Shown piece after piece: positions 27,801 to 35,063 of a stretch of 64,000 bases of DNA (its first letter is position 1; every line of letters starts with the position of its first letter). The stretch covers positions 124,001 through 188,000 of the forward strand of contig CAUJGJ010000455.1 of assembly GCA_963170055.1 (NCBI GenBank). Direction: 5' to 3'. The position numbers and the translations under genes were made by a program. Under the pieces are notes generated by a model, which worked only from the letters and a program-made list of their open reading frames with translations, had not been told where the DNA came from and made no database searches. Origin of the DNA: Halisarca cf. caerulea (taxonomy: Eukaryota > Porifera > Demospongiae > Chondrillida > Halisarcidae).

Positions 27801-29699
27801 TGTGACAATGTGATGTCACTGAAAGATATGTGACCATAGGCCTTTTCAACACATAAGCATTTTGACTTGTAGGGAACTCCAAAAGTCCTACAATAAATTG
27901 AACGCTTGCTTAATTCTGCAGTGTCAGAATTGTCGTATATCTTTAGCTAACTGAATGCAAAATCAAAATAACTAATGGCTAATAATGTTAATTAGTTTGT
28001 AATTGCATGAAACTAAACTTCCAAGGGGTTTTGCAGTTTTAAATTTTGACTGAAGGATCTGAGCCCTATGACAGTGGCATAAGGTTTTCACAGACTGATA
28101 GTTTACGAATTTTGTGAATGGTATACTACATAGCAAAAAGTAGCAATCTTGTCAATGCCAACCATGTTTTCCAGATTATTAACTATAAAACATGACTAAT
28201 GCTCAAAAGCTAGCTATATCACAAATTTTAGGATTCCATTTGACACAAGCCTCACTATGCATGGGTCATGTTTTCATTAAAATTAGAATAGGCATAAAAT
28301 TCGAATTGCCAAATGACATTGTATACAATTCTCACATTTTCATCATTTTCAAAAGTATTAGTATGTAAGATTTCTGGATATACAGTATTATAAACAGCTT
28401 AATATATTGCCTGAAAAAATATAAATAATGATTGCTAGATTACTTTGCCATCCATGTTCCATTCTGAATTTAGTTATGAGATAAGTAATCTATCTGCATT
28501 GGATAGATCTAATGCTGCTCATAGCTTTAGTTGCCCATATAGTTAAGAATGTCCGGAGTATGATTGGAAATGTAAAATGAATTGAAATGAGTACACCAGG
28601 ATAATATGTAAAAATCGTGTGAAGACTTTTAATAATATCAGAAAAAAGCTTGTAATTATACAAAGGTGGCTGCTGCTTTCTGTCAAAATGTAAACTGTTT
28701 TAGCACAATGGCCATTTTTTATTAATTACAAGTTATTGTGGATTTTCACATTCTAAACCAAATTTTGGAGTGTGAGATTCCTCAACAGCAAAAACTGTAC
28801 ACCGAGGGCCCAGGATTGGTGAATGAGGTTTTGCAACATAGCAAGTTTGCAGTCATACAACCATGTGACTGCCATTAAACTCAGGTCACACGCTACCTTA
28901 CACTGTTAGTTTCCCATGCAGGGACTACAAGGAATGTGTACAGTGTACCTAAATATATATGTCACTGACTGATATCATGTACCTCAGCAATTCTGAGCAG
29001 CTCTCTTTCATTCTGTCCCAATCTCTTTTTGTCCTTTAACTCTTCTCTCAGGGAAGCTAATTTCTCCTGTGCTCGATATTTGTTCGCAGCTAGTACTTTG
29101 AAACAACCACCTACAAATCACATAGCCAAAGTGTTTCCAAATGGACACCAGATTCGTACACTAGCGTGGGGTTGTATTCGATCTCACCAAGAGTATCTGG
29201 CAGATTGGGATCTTCCTTGGAGAAAGGGTGGATTACTGGGCAAGCAGCCACACTGTGAACGATCTTGCTGCAATTCAAAGAAGGTTGATAGTGAACAGCA
29301 AATTAAGTGCTGGAACCACACAATATGCGAAACGGTATGGTAATTTTGTGTGCATAAGTCATAGACAACGAGCAAAGGTGCAGTTACATTTACGCACTGA
29401 ATACGCAAATCTGCTCAGTACATGCAATCCTAGTGTTCCCGAGAAAATAAGTGTTTGGATATGCTGCATTCAGTAATGCTGGCATTAGTCAGCAGCTGGT
29501 ACGCCCCCAACCAGCAAAGTACGACGAGTAGGTACCTGGAAACATCTGAAAAGGCATATCCACGTTTCTCTTGGCAAAACAGCAAAATTTCATCCCCCAG
29601 TCTTAAAGGAGGATAGGCTTGATCATCAGCACCTGCTAGGTTAGTGCCCAAAGAAATCGATGGCCTGGACAGGCTCCTTGCTCGAGGGCGCGTCGCCAT
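1..29699 (-). CDS. ITPR: Inositol 1,4,5-trisphosphate receptor, 3' end cut by window
   Basis: Intracellular ligand-gated calcium channel of the ER membrane. I assembled 70 exons with GT-AG borders and consistent phase, about 2390 residues. The order follows the family: N-terminal beta-trefoil with [14 protein letters not shown] (family DCLFKV..NRYSAQ), MIR region with [10 protein letters not shown] and [21 protein letters not shown] domain with [13 protein letters not shown] (family PRFLDYLSDLCV), long helical region, second RIH-type segment with [14 protein letters not shown], then the first membrane helices. Known receptors are about 2700 residues with the first helix near residue 2270, so roughly 300 residues (pore, C-terminal tail) are missing at the window edge. 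Ryanodine receptors are about twice as long and were excluded. The start is ATG 29699; an in-frame upstream region is open to 29786, so the exact start is uncertain. Exon coordinates are in the block entries below. Confidence 0.93.
1219..8777 (-). CDS. ITPR: ITPR exons 49-65: second RIH-type segment to pre-membrane region
   Basis: Exons: 8681-8777, 8465-8524, 7606-7684, 6798-6877, 6646-6712, 6270-6365, 5642-5736, 5063-5114, 4348-4389, 4007-4252, 3758-3907, 3124-3225, 2970-3053, 2387-2467, 2037-2148, 1470-1624, 1219(or 1257)-1379. [20 protein letters not shown] matches [36 protein letters not shown] matches [20 protein letters not shown]. Exon 58 (4007-4252) encodes an acidic [10 protein letters not shown] run and has a second acceptor giving end 4258. 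The last exon has a strong donor at 1257, but only a weaker donor at 1219 (adding [12 protein letters not shown]) keeps phase with the next exon. Confidence 0.82.
5860..6049. mobile_element. Short inverted-repeat DNA transposon (MITE) in ITPR intron
   Basis: About 190 bp. The left end reads CAGTGAAACCTCTATTAAAG and the right end is its inverse, CTTTATTATAGAGGTTTCACTG allowing mismatches, with TA on both outer sides. GGACAC/GTGTCC follows inside each end. No coding capacity. TA target and CAGTG ends are typical of Tc1/mariner/pogo-type non-autonomous elements (family knowledge). Confidence 0.8.
7995..8300 (+). repeat. Possible tRNA-derived SINE in ITPR intron
   Basis: TGGCTGAGTAGG near 8028 fits a polymerase III A box, and the segment ends in an ATTATTATATTAATAAG-type tail typical of SINEs. 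A clear B box could not be placed. Intron between 7685 and 8464; the rest of that intron shows nothing. Confidence 0.3.
9015..15539 (-). CDS. ITPR: ITPR exons 34-48: helical regulatory region
   Basis: Exons: 15403-15539, 14963-15030, 14734-14881, 14570-14666, 14114-14254, 13056-13174, 12778-12928, 12147-12259, 11893-12033, 11306-11384, 10882-10969, 10490-10569, 9892-10014, 9597-9659, 9015-9156; about residues 1091-1653. [20 protein letters not shown] aligns with [40 protein letters not shown] aligns with [39 protein letters not shown] aligns with QPVFVQLLQGVFRVYHCNW. Exon 45 (10490-10569) is open in all three frames; phase from its neighbours selects the [10 protein letters not shown] frame, and exon 44 then ends at 10882 rather than 10886. 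Confidence 0.82.
10162..10312. mobile_element. Decayed inverted-repeat element in ITPR intron
   Basis: CAGCGGAAACTCGTTATAAT at the left is mirrored by ATTATAATGAGATTCC at the right, about 150 bp apart, with no coding content. Looks like a diverged member of the CAGTGRAAC-end family. Confidence 0.5.
14352..14406. repeat. (CA)n microsatellite
   Basis: Uninterrupted CA dinucleotide tract in an ITPR intron. Confidence 0.95.
15657..15810. repeat. Compound (CA)n/(CACCCA)n microsatellite
   Basis: Two CA tracts with a central block of CACCCA units, in the intron between ITPR exons 33 and 34. Open frames across it are artefacts of the repeat. Confidence 0.95.
15957..21633 (-). CDS. ITPR: ITPR exons 22-33: central modulatory region
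   Basis: Exons: 21550-21633, 21411-21446 (36 nt), 21216-21312, 20617-20675, 19371-19553, 19098-19218, 18942-19023, 18471-18525, 17964-18143, 17350-17408, 16947-17061, 15957-16064; about residues 698-1090. [16 protein letters not shown] aligns with the family RYQLNLFARMCLDRQ, and [17 protein letters not shown] with [27 protein letters not shown] plus [16 protein letters not shown] match [28 protein letters not shown]. Exon 26 (19371-19553) abuts a minisatellite at its acceptor. Exon 30 has a transposon inserted eight bases past its donor. Exon 28 uses donor AA/GTTAGT, the choice that restores phase into exon 29. Confidence 0.88.
17781..17956 (-). mobile_element. MITE copy 1, inserted next to ITPR exon 30 donor
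   Basis: About 176 bp with inverted ends (GAGTCAAACCTTGTTAGT... and ...CTAACGAGGTTCTACTG) and TA on both sides. Its reverse complement matches the element at 20119-20291 almost base for base, including GAGGGTCCCCAGGTGTAC and TAGGAAGTACAAGGATATGA. The TA flank overlaps bases +6/+7 of the exon 30 intron. Confidence 0.85.
19551..19930 (-). repeat. 20-bp minisatellite, 19 units, each holding a copy of ITPR exon 26 acceptor
   Basis: Unit on the plus strand is CACCTAAACACACATGAATT. The array starts inside exon 26 (first three bases are its first codon, GTG on the minus strand) and extends into the upstream intron. On the minus strand each unit reads TGTGTTTAG/GTG, a 3' splice site. Variants: GGATC endings at 19771-19790 and 19891-19910, GAATA at 19871-19890, GACTA in the last unit. 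Confidence 0.97.
20119..20291 (+). mobile_element. MITE copy 2 in ITPR intron 25
   Basis: Starts CAGTAGAACCTCGTTAGT after TA; ends CCGAGGTCTGACTG. Same family as 17781-17956 but in the opposite orientation. No coding content. Confidence 0.82.
20334..20500. repeat. 27-bp minisatellite, about six units
   Basis: Unit around CACAGTATGTACTTCATGTA followed by CTACATG. Being a multiple of three it yields repetitive open frames on both strands, not a gene. Lies in ITPR intron 25 close to exon 25. Confidence 0.9.
22472..25452 (-). CDS. ITPR: ITPR exons 12-21: RIH domain, alpha part of IP3 site
   Basis: Exons: 25370-25452, 25223-25297, 24470-24523, 23898-23978, 23587-23760, 23181-23236, 23041-23113, 22869-22938, 22737-22774, 22472-22582; about residues 426-697. 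DRQKLLR keeps the Lys and final Arg that correspond to K508 and R511 of mammalian type 1 receptor. The YRK triad that closes the site is SRK here (NSRKNE), so Tyr is lost. [20 protein letters not shown] is the best-conserved stretch of the gene. The 38-nt exon is among the shortest. A LINE remnant sits in the intron between 24523 and 25223. Confidence 0.92.
24034..24143. mobile_element. Possible 110-bp inverted-repeat element
   Basis: GGTTAGCTAGACCATC at the left is mirrored by GACGGTCTAGCTAGCC at the right, in the intron between ITPR exons 14 and 15. Not coding. Confidence 0.45.
24605..25200 (+). pseudogene. LINE-type retrotransposon 3' fragment, antisense in ITPR intron
   Basis: An open stretch at 24731-25081 reads [17 protein letters not shown], then CKQCQLN...[11 protein letters not shown]. 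This fits the C-x2-C...H-x4-C cysteine/histidine pattern at the C-terminus of many LINE reverse transcriptases. It ends [13 protein letters not shown], followed by a TAATAATAACAATAAT tail as at LINE 3' ends. Truncated at the 5' side, so a dead copy. Strand is opposite to the host gene. Confidence 0.6.
25560..26939 (-). CDS. ITPR: ITPR exons 7-11: MIR region, IP3-binding beta domain
   Basis: Exons: 26830-26939, 26642-26735, 26476-26581, 26302-26403, 25560-25805; about residues 207-425. [20 protein letters not shown] matches the family [36 protein letters not shown] matches [20 protein letters not shown]. The fourth exon aligns with the loop that contacts IP3, but the family RTTGR is replaced by RKRPS in a segment about three residues longer, so ligand contacts differ there. 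Exon 11 is the clearest MIR repeat: [18 protein letters not shown], then [17 protein letters not shown] (family YVRLRHLCTNTWVHS). Confidence 0.9.
26145..26273. mobile_element. MITE in ITPR intron 10/11
   Basis: CAGTGGAACCTCTGATAGTG at the left, inverse ...CAGAAGTTCCTCTG at the right, TA on both sides, GGACAC/GTGTCC inside. About 129 bp, non-coding. Confidence 0.7.
27158..29699 (-). CDS. ITPR: ITPR exons 1-6: N-terminus and first beta-trefoil
   Basis: Exons: 29536-29699, 29188-29267, 28983-29110, 27497-27583, 27347-27424, 27158-27238; about 206 residues. Exon 1 encodes [19 protein letters not shown], matching the family LHIGDICSLYAEG start. Exon 3 carries [17 protein letters not shown]. Exons 4-5 give [19 protein letters not shown], matching the family IQYGNVIQLLHLKSNKYLT. 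Exon 6 gives YKVRSVGDE (family YKLRSIGDS). The 35 residues before LRLGDE are longer than in vertebrate receptors and rich in Arg and Ser. Exon 5 has two in-frame acceptors six bases apart (ends 27424 or 27418). Confidence 0.88.
27584..28982. other. ITPR intron 3, no feature seen
   Basis: The longest intron in the N-terminal half (about 1.4 kb), AT-rich. No repeat array, no convincing coding segment and no inverted-repeat element was seen. Other ITPR introns over 300 bp without a listed feature (11385-11892, 13175-14113, 16065-16946, 21634-22471) likewise hold only AT-rich sequence and scattered GTAC-rich words. Confidence 0.6.
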
Positions 29700-29804
29700 T
29701 TCCGGCTGGCCAAAATACGGAGTAATACCGTGATGAGACCTAAGTATACGGAGAATTTTTTCATAATCTATAATAAACAGCAACAAGTCATTGATTTGGG
29801 TAAT

Positions 29805-30196
29805 TCACAAATGACCCTCATTGATGATCACATCAATGGAGGTATCAGTCAGGTCAAGTCTTGCTGGTCTGTGGAGGGCTAATTTTGCACCTCTTAAGCA
29901 TAGATGGGCGAAATTGATGCGTGAGAATCCAAGCTTACATTGAATCATTTTCATTAGCTCACTGTATGGGATGGAGTGCTTGAGGCTGATCAGTGAGGCT
30001 AATCTTTTGTAAAAGATTGCTGCAGAAGGTCGCAGCCCATCTGTTCAGACAGCACAATGGGTGTGAAGAAGCCGTGCTCGATCTCGATGATTCTCCTCTC
30101 ATATGCCTTCTCTTGTCTTTCTCATTCTGTCAGCAGCCTGTAGGTCAATTGGATAGTCTGGTTGATGTAGGCTCGTGCAAATGGATTAAACATTCT
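29805..30196 (-). pseudogene. Decayed reverse-transcriptase-type retroelement remnant
   Basis: Minus-strand translation in two frames recovers the C-terminal end of a retroelement protein common in invertebrate genomes: PFARAYINQTIQLTYRLLTE, then an in-frame stop, AYERRIIEIEHGFFTPIVLS, then a frameshift, FYKRLASLI, and a terminal SIDVIINEGHL before a stop at 29805-29807. The stop and frameshift show it is dead. It lies about 105 bases upstream of the ITPR start codon in the same orientation. Recognition is from family pattern; element class is uncertain. Confidence 0.65.
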
Positions 30197-31051
30197 TACA
30201 TCAAAGAAAGTACAATGTCTACGATTTTTCCAGAAACCCATGGCCTTCACATCAAGTCTTACATATCCTCAATATTTGCAATGTGCTGGAATGTTTATCT
30301 GAATATGGGCTGGTAATGAGGCTGAGATTCTACACTCGGGCAAACTTTGGTGAGGAGCTGAGCAGTCAAGTGTTGAATGTGGTTGTGCCTTACTGTACTC
30401 CTTTGTGGTATTTGAGAGCATGAGTGGTGAAGAACAGAGCACTGCATGCATGAGCAGTAACCTGGAAAGAACCATACACAAGCGCATTTCAATATACAGT
30501 AGAAACACTCTCAAGACTAATTTCTGCTTAACACAAACTAGATTTCCAGCCCTATATGGTTTGCTATAGTACTATACAGTGCCAACACAGCACTGAAAGG
30601 AATATTGTGGATAAAGGAATACAGTTTCTAAACCTGGTCCATTGTATAGTTAATATTATATTTTATTTTAGATAATGGAATATTTTGTGCCCTTAGGCTA
30701 GTGTCTGTACATGTGTGCACACTAAATTATGCGGATTGACTGATATGGCATAGCAGGGTAATAACCAACTGGCAATGTAATAAAACTACATTGTTGGTAG
30801 TTTACCAGCACAACAAGCTGTACAAATACCGCACGTCGATAGCTATAGTTTAGATTACAATTATGATGATAGAGTGATGTGTCCCTTAGTCTCGCGAGCC
30901 AGTCCGAAGCACCCCTTGTGTCTAGCTCGGTTTGGCTTGCAAGACTACCCCATTGTACCATTATTCCAAACTCGAGATAAGCCTCGAGCTCCAAGGGTTA
31001 GTATCTATGCTCCAAGCATAGACTCTTCCAGGATATTTTACTTTAGCTTAG
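30197..31051. promoter_or_regulatory. Intergenic region between ITPR and GMC genes
   Basis: The two genes are divergent, so this region must contain the GMC promoter and possibly the distal ITPR promoter. No TATA box or GC island was clearly placed. Nothing else recognised. Confidence 0.35.
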
Positions 31052-32884
31052 ATGGCTTTTAAATTCAGTTTAGACAGTATTTTGGTCGTATTAGTTATTA
31101 TTGTTTACTTCCAAGTAAGTTTATGGGATATTTCTCAGCTGGCCTTCGACGATCCTGCTTCGTTGTCAACGTACGACTTCATCGTCGTGGGAGCTGGATC
31201 AGCTGGATGCGTGGTAGCCAATCGCCTCAGTGAAGCGAAGAACACGACGATTTTAGTGTTGGAAGCAGGTGGGAAAGACTCGAGTATGTTTATCAAGGTA
31301 CCATCGATGTATTTCTTACTCCAACAGAGTGACGTAGATTGGCAACACCTCACTGTACCCCAAAAGCATAGCTGTAGATTTATGAACAACCAACAATCTG
31401 TTTGGCCTCACGGAAGAACACTCGGAGGTTCTAGTTCCATAAATGCTATGGTATACGTTAGAGGGCACCCTGCTGACTATAACCAGTGGTCTGAGCTTGG
31501 TGCCAAAGGGTGGGCCTATGAAGATGTGCTACCTTTTTTCAAGAAATCTGAAACCTTTCATTCTCCATCTGACCCTGACCTCAAATACCGTGGTAGTAAT
31601 GGTCCATTACATGTTACTTATGCTACACACAAGACTAAAGGAGTTCACTCTTTTGTGTCTACTGCAGAAGAATTTGATTACTTTAAAGATAACAGTGATT
31701 ACAATGCAGAAAACATATACGGACTTTTCTATTCGCAGGAAACAATATATGAAGGTCAGCGAATGAGTGCCGCAAGGGGATTTCTGCATCCTGCTCGAGA
31801 AAGATCGAACTTGTTTGTATCTGGCAATTCACATGTGAGAAGAATCATCTTTGATGGCAGGAAGGCTATAGGTGTGGAATATGTAGACAATACTAACCCC
31901 AATAATCTACAAATCAAAACAGTGTATGCATCCAAAGAGATCATTATTTCTGCTGGAGCTGTTGGATCTCCTCATATCTTGATGTTATCTGGTGTCGGTC
32001 CTGGTGAGGAACTAAAGAATCTTGGATTCAAAGTGGTTTCCGACCTTCGTGTTGGGAAGAATCTTCAGGATCACATCATGATACCAAGTACCTATGTATG
32101 GGATGCCTCACAACCAAACAGTCCCACTTCTTTGAAGAGTGATTTGCTGTCACTGAATGCACTGTATCAGTACCTCACAGATAGGGTAGGTCCATTTACA
32201 GCCCCGCCCCTTGAAGGTGTGGGATTTTTCCACTCCAACCATGGTCTTGATTCAAAGCCTGATCCTAGGATTCAACCTGATATACAATTACTGTTTGCAG
32301 GAGTCAAGGGAGATGACAGTACAGCTCATCTCTTTGGAATCAACTTTACTCATGTTAGGCCCAAATTTCCATCTACTTATGAAGGCTTTGTAACATTTGC
32401 TGGCCTTCTTCATCCTAAAAGTAAAGGAGAGATCACTTTAAATCCGAACAATCCATTTGAAGATGTATTGATCAATCCTAACTACCTTGAGGATCACCGT
32501 GATATTGATGTTCTTATTGAGGGCTTAAAAATCCAGAGAAAAATTGTAGAATCAAAGACTATGAAAGACTTTGCTGATATTAAGTTTGCACATGAATTCC
32601 TTCCGTATAAAGTGGAGTATGGTACTAGAGACTTTTGGGAGAACGTTATCCGCAACGTGACCTTCACTATATACCATCCAGTTGGTACATGCAAGATGGG
32701 ATCAGCTGAAGATCCTACTTCTGTGGTGGACCCAAGGCTCAGAGTGAAGGGTGTGACAGGTCTTAGAGTAGCAGATGCATCAATCATGCCCACTTTGCCT
32801 TCTGGCAACACAAATGCACCGACGATAATGATTGGGGAAAAGGCAGCTGCAATGATCAAGGAAGACTGGGATCTTGTTTGGTGA
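31052..32884 (+). CDS. GMC-family FAD oxidoreductase (choline/glucose dehydrogenase-like), intronless
   Basis: 610 residues, one exon. Residues 1-27 form a hydrophobic signal (FSLDSILVVLVIIVYFQVSL), suggesting a secretory or membrane-anchored enzyme. YDFIVVGAGSAGCVVANRLS is the FAD-binding Rossmann motif with LVLEAGG after it. GGSSSINAMVYVRGHPADY is GMC signature 1. GAVGSPHILMLSGVGP is GMC signature 2. YHPVGTCKMG holds the catalytic His and NTNAPTIMIGEKAA the second conserved segment. Length is normal for the family. It oxidises an alcohol substrate by hydride transfer to FAD; the substrate cannot be told from sequence. The absence of introns is notable beside intron-rich neighbours. A broken copy of its 3' end lies 220 bp downstream. 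Confidence 0.93.
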   Translation: MAFKFSLDSILVVLVIIVYFQVSLWDISQLAFDDPASLSTYDFIVVGAGSAGCVVANRLSEAKNTTILVLEAGGKDSSMFIKVPSMYFLLQQSDVDWQHLTVPQKHSCRFMNNQQSVWPHGRTLGGSSSINAMVYVRGHPADYNQWSELGAKGWAYEDVLPFFKKSETFHSPSDPDLKYRGSNGPLHVTYATHKTKGVHSFVSTAEEFDYFKDNSDYNAENIYGLFYSQETIYEGQRMSAARGFLHPARERSNLFVSGNSHVRRIIFDGRKAIGVEYVDNTNPNNLQIKTVYASKEIIISAGAVGSPHILMLSGVGPGEELKNLGFKVVSDLRVGKNLQDHIMIPSTYVWDASQPNSPTSLKSDLLSLNALYQYLTDRVGPFTAPPLEGVGFFHSNHGLDSKPDPRIQPDIQLLFAGVKGDDSTAHLFGINFTHVRPKFPSTYEGFVTFAGLLHPKSKGEITLNPNNPFEDVLINPNYLEDHRDIDVLIEGLKIQRKIVESKTMKDFADIKFAHEFLPYKVEYGTRDFWENVIRNVTFTIYHPVGTCKMGSAEDPTSVVDPRLRVKGVTGLRVADASIMPTLPSGNTNAPTIMIGEKAAAMIKEDWDLVW

Positions 32885-33103
32885 AACTATGCATGTATGC
32901 TTGTATGCCTGTGTAATTATTTTGACAAATGCCATAGTGTTATATTGGTTGTGAGATTTGTAAGATTCGTAGTGGATCATTTTGCTTGACTGCAAAATTA
33001 TTGATTTTATGTGGTTGCAACGTGATTAGCATCCAAGTACCTTGACCATAGTTCTTGCATATATACGTATGTACAGGAAATATAACCTACAGTAGGTACA
33101 TGC

Positions 33104-33211
33104 AGGCTGATCCTAATTCAGTGGTGGGTCCAAGGCTCAGAGTACGTGAAGGGCGTTCGTGCATGAGTATCTATGGCGCATGGGTCCAAAGTTATGATTG
33201 TAGGAAAGCAG
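33104..33211 (+). pseudogene. Truncated duplicate of the GMC gene 3' end
   Basis: GCTGATCCTAATTCAGTGGT and GGTCCAAGGCTCAGAGTA match the functional gene around 32705-32745 (encoding EDPTSVVDPRLRV), and GTTATGATTGTAGGAAAGCA matches its PTIMIGEKA segment around 32820-32845. About 30 bases between these are lost and the frame is broken. Confidence 0.7.
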
Positions 33212-33266
33212 GGGAATTCCCGGTGTCCTAAAAAAAATTTGGGCCAAACGTTTTTCGCGATTAAAG

Positions 33267-34967
33267 ATGGCGTCAGTAACCGAGGCAAAGGCTTTTTCTG
33301 TCATGCCGTCAGTTGATGATGTTCTGTCTTCTTTTAAGACTTCGGGAAGTTTCGACCGCCTCAGGCAAACTTGTATGGAAGAAATGCAATCTAATGTGAG
33401 TTTCGTCTAGAGCATAGCCGTTCTAGATGTCACCTCTGCAGCTGGTGGTCATTGTTCTCGTATTCGATTATTTTGTCTGTCTGACTGTCGACTGTGTTGT
33501 TCATTAGGTTTTCCACATCTATGCCCCATCCGTTCGACACATCCAACTACTCAATAGTCCCAGGCCATGGCCTCAAAAACTACGTATTTAATACAGGAAT
33601 TAGTATTGTAGTGATAGGGTGTCTTGTAGTTCAAGCATTGTTCTCCCCAGAGGCATTCCAGGTGTGTTGGAGGTCACGTGACCCCATGTACTCAGACATG
33701 TACGTACGTACATGTATTCATGCAATGTAACTACCAGTGTAACTACCAGTGTTGTGGTAATGGTAATTATTAATTGTAATCAATTGTAATTACGTAAGTA
33801 TGCATTCGCCAGTAATGGTACTACGTATAATGGTAATGGAGCTGTTTCAGTCTCAGAGTAGTTGTAATGGTAGTTGGTATTTTTTTGCTATTCGCACCAA
33901 CTTACACACTTACCACACAACTACTCTGATGTACGTATATTGTTTATATCTGTGGATACATTTTGCCCCCTTAGAAGGTAGATTTTGGCTAGTTTGAGGC
34001 TATTTTCTGTACTACAGTAAACCACGTGCCTGATAGGAAAGGAAAAATGACATCAATCACATGATTGACACCACCACAAACATGAAAACTCAGTAAGGTG
34101 TAATAACTTTTGCAAGCATCCAAGAATAAATCTGTAATTAGTAATTGTAATTGTAGAAATGTAGTTGCAATGGTAATTGATTGCTTTAGTGGAGATCCAC
34201 AGTGGTAATGGTAATCGTACTGCTTTGATACCGAGATAATTGCAATGGTAGTTGATTGTGATACCCCTGTAATGGCCACAACACTGGTAACTACCAATGT
34301 AACTACCAATATAGTTAGTATGGGAAAATATGATCGGATAGCTACTGTTGAGTCCTTGAAACGTCCATTGCATTAGCCCAAATTGGCCTGAAGCCACACG
34401 ATTCTCTTTCAACAGATCACCACATCATCAAAATAAGCACAATCATATATGTACATACATATGTACACAGGAACACTGCAAGTGTGTATCCGCTGAGTTG
34501 CAATCACTTCACAAGGCTACAATTTGGGAAATGTGGACAACAGTGTGCATAGGAGTAAGCAGACACACTCGGAAAGGTGTTTTGAATGTGCATTTGCAGT
34601 GAGAATTATGTCGTAAAATACATGTTACAGCGCAACATGCCTTAAGTTAGTGCGTACGTATGTACCTGGGAGAACACAGGTTAAAGTACACACACATAGT
34701 AGTCAACCTGTCCATCTACGTATGGTTAAGCACTTCTAAACTACACTATGTACATATGAGGATAGACTAGACTGCAGTTGAGTTGATCTGGCTAATGCAC
34801 TGGCTTGAGCTGCAGATGTTGTTTCTAATAAAAGCCTTTCAAGAAATTGAGCAAGCAGCTTAGCTGCCTACGTACATTCATACGTAAGTATGTGTGTGTT
34901 AATACATTAGTTCATCACAATCACTGCACTCAACACCTGGTCTAGCATTTGCATGCAAATATTCTCA

Positions 34968-35063
<96 letters not shown>

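Noticed and set aside
1..29699. Ryanodine receptor
   Set aside because: Membrane helices begin near residue 2270 and there are no SPRY or RyR repeats; length and order fit IP3 receptors.
30874..31062. Small plus-strand frame overlapping the GMC start
   Set aside because: No similarity, no start context, and overlaps a clear gene in another frame.
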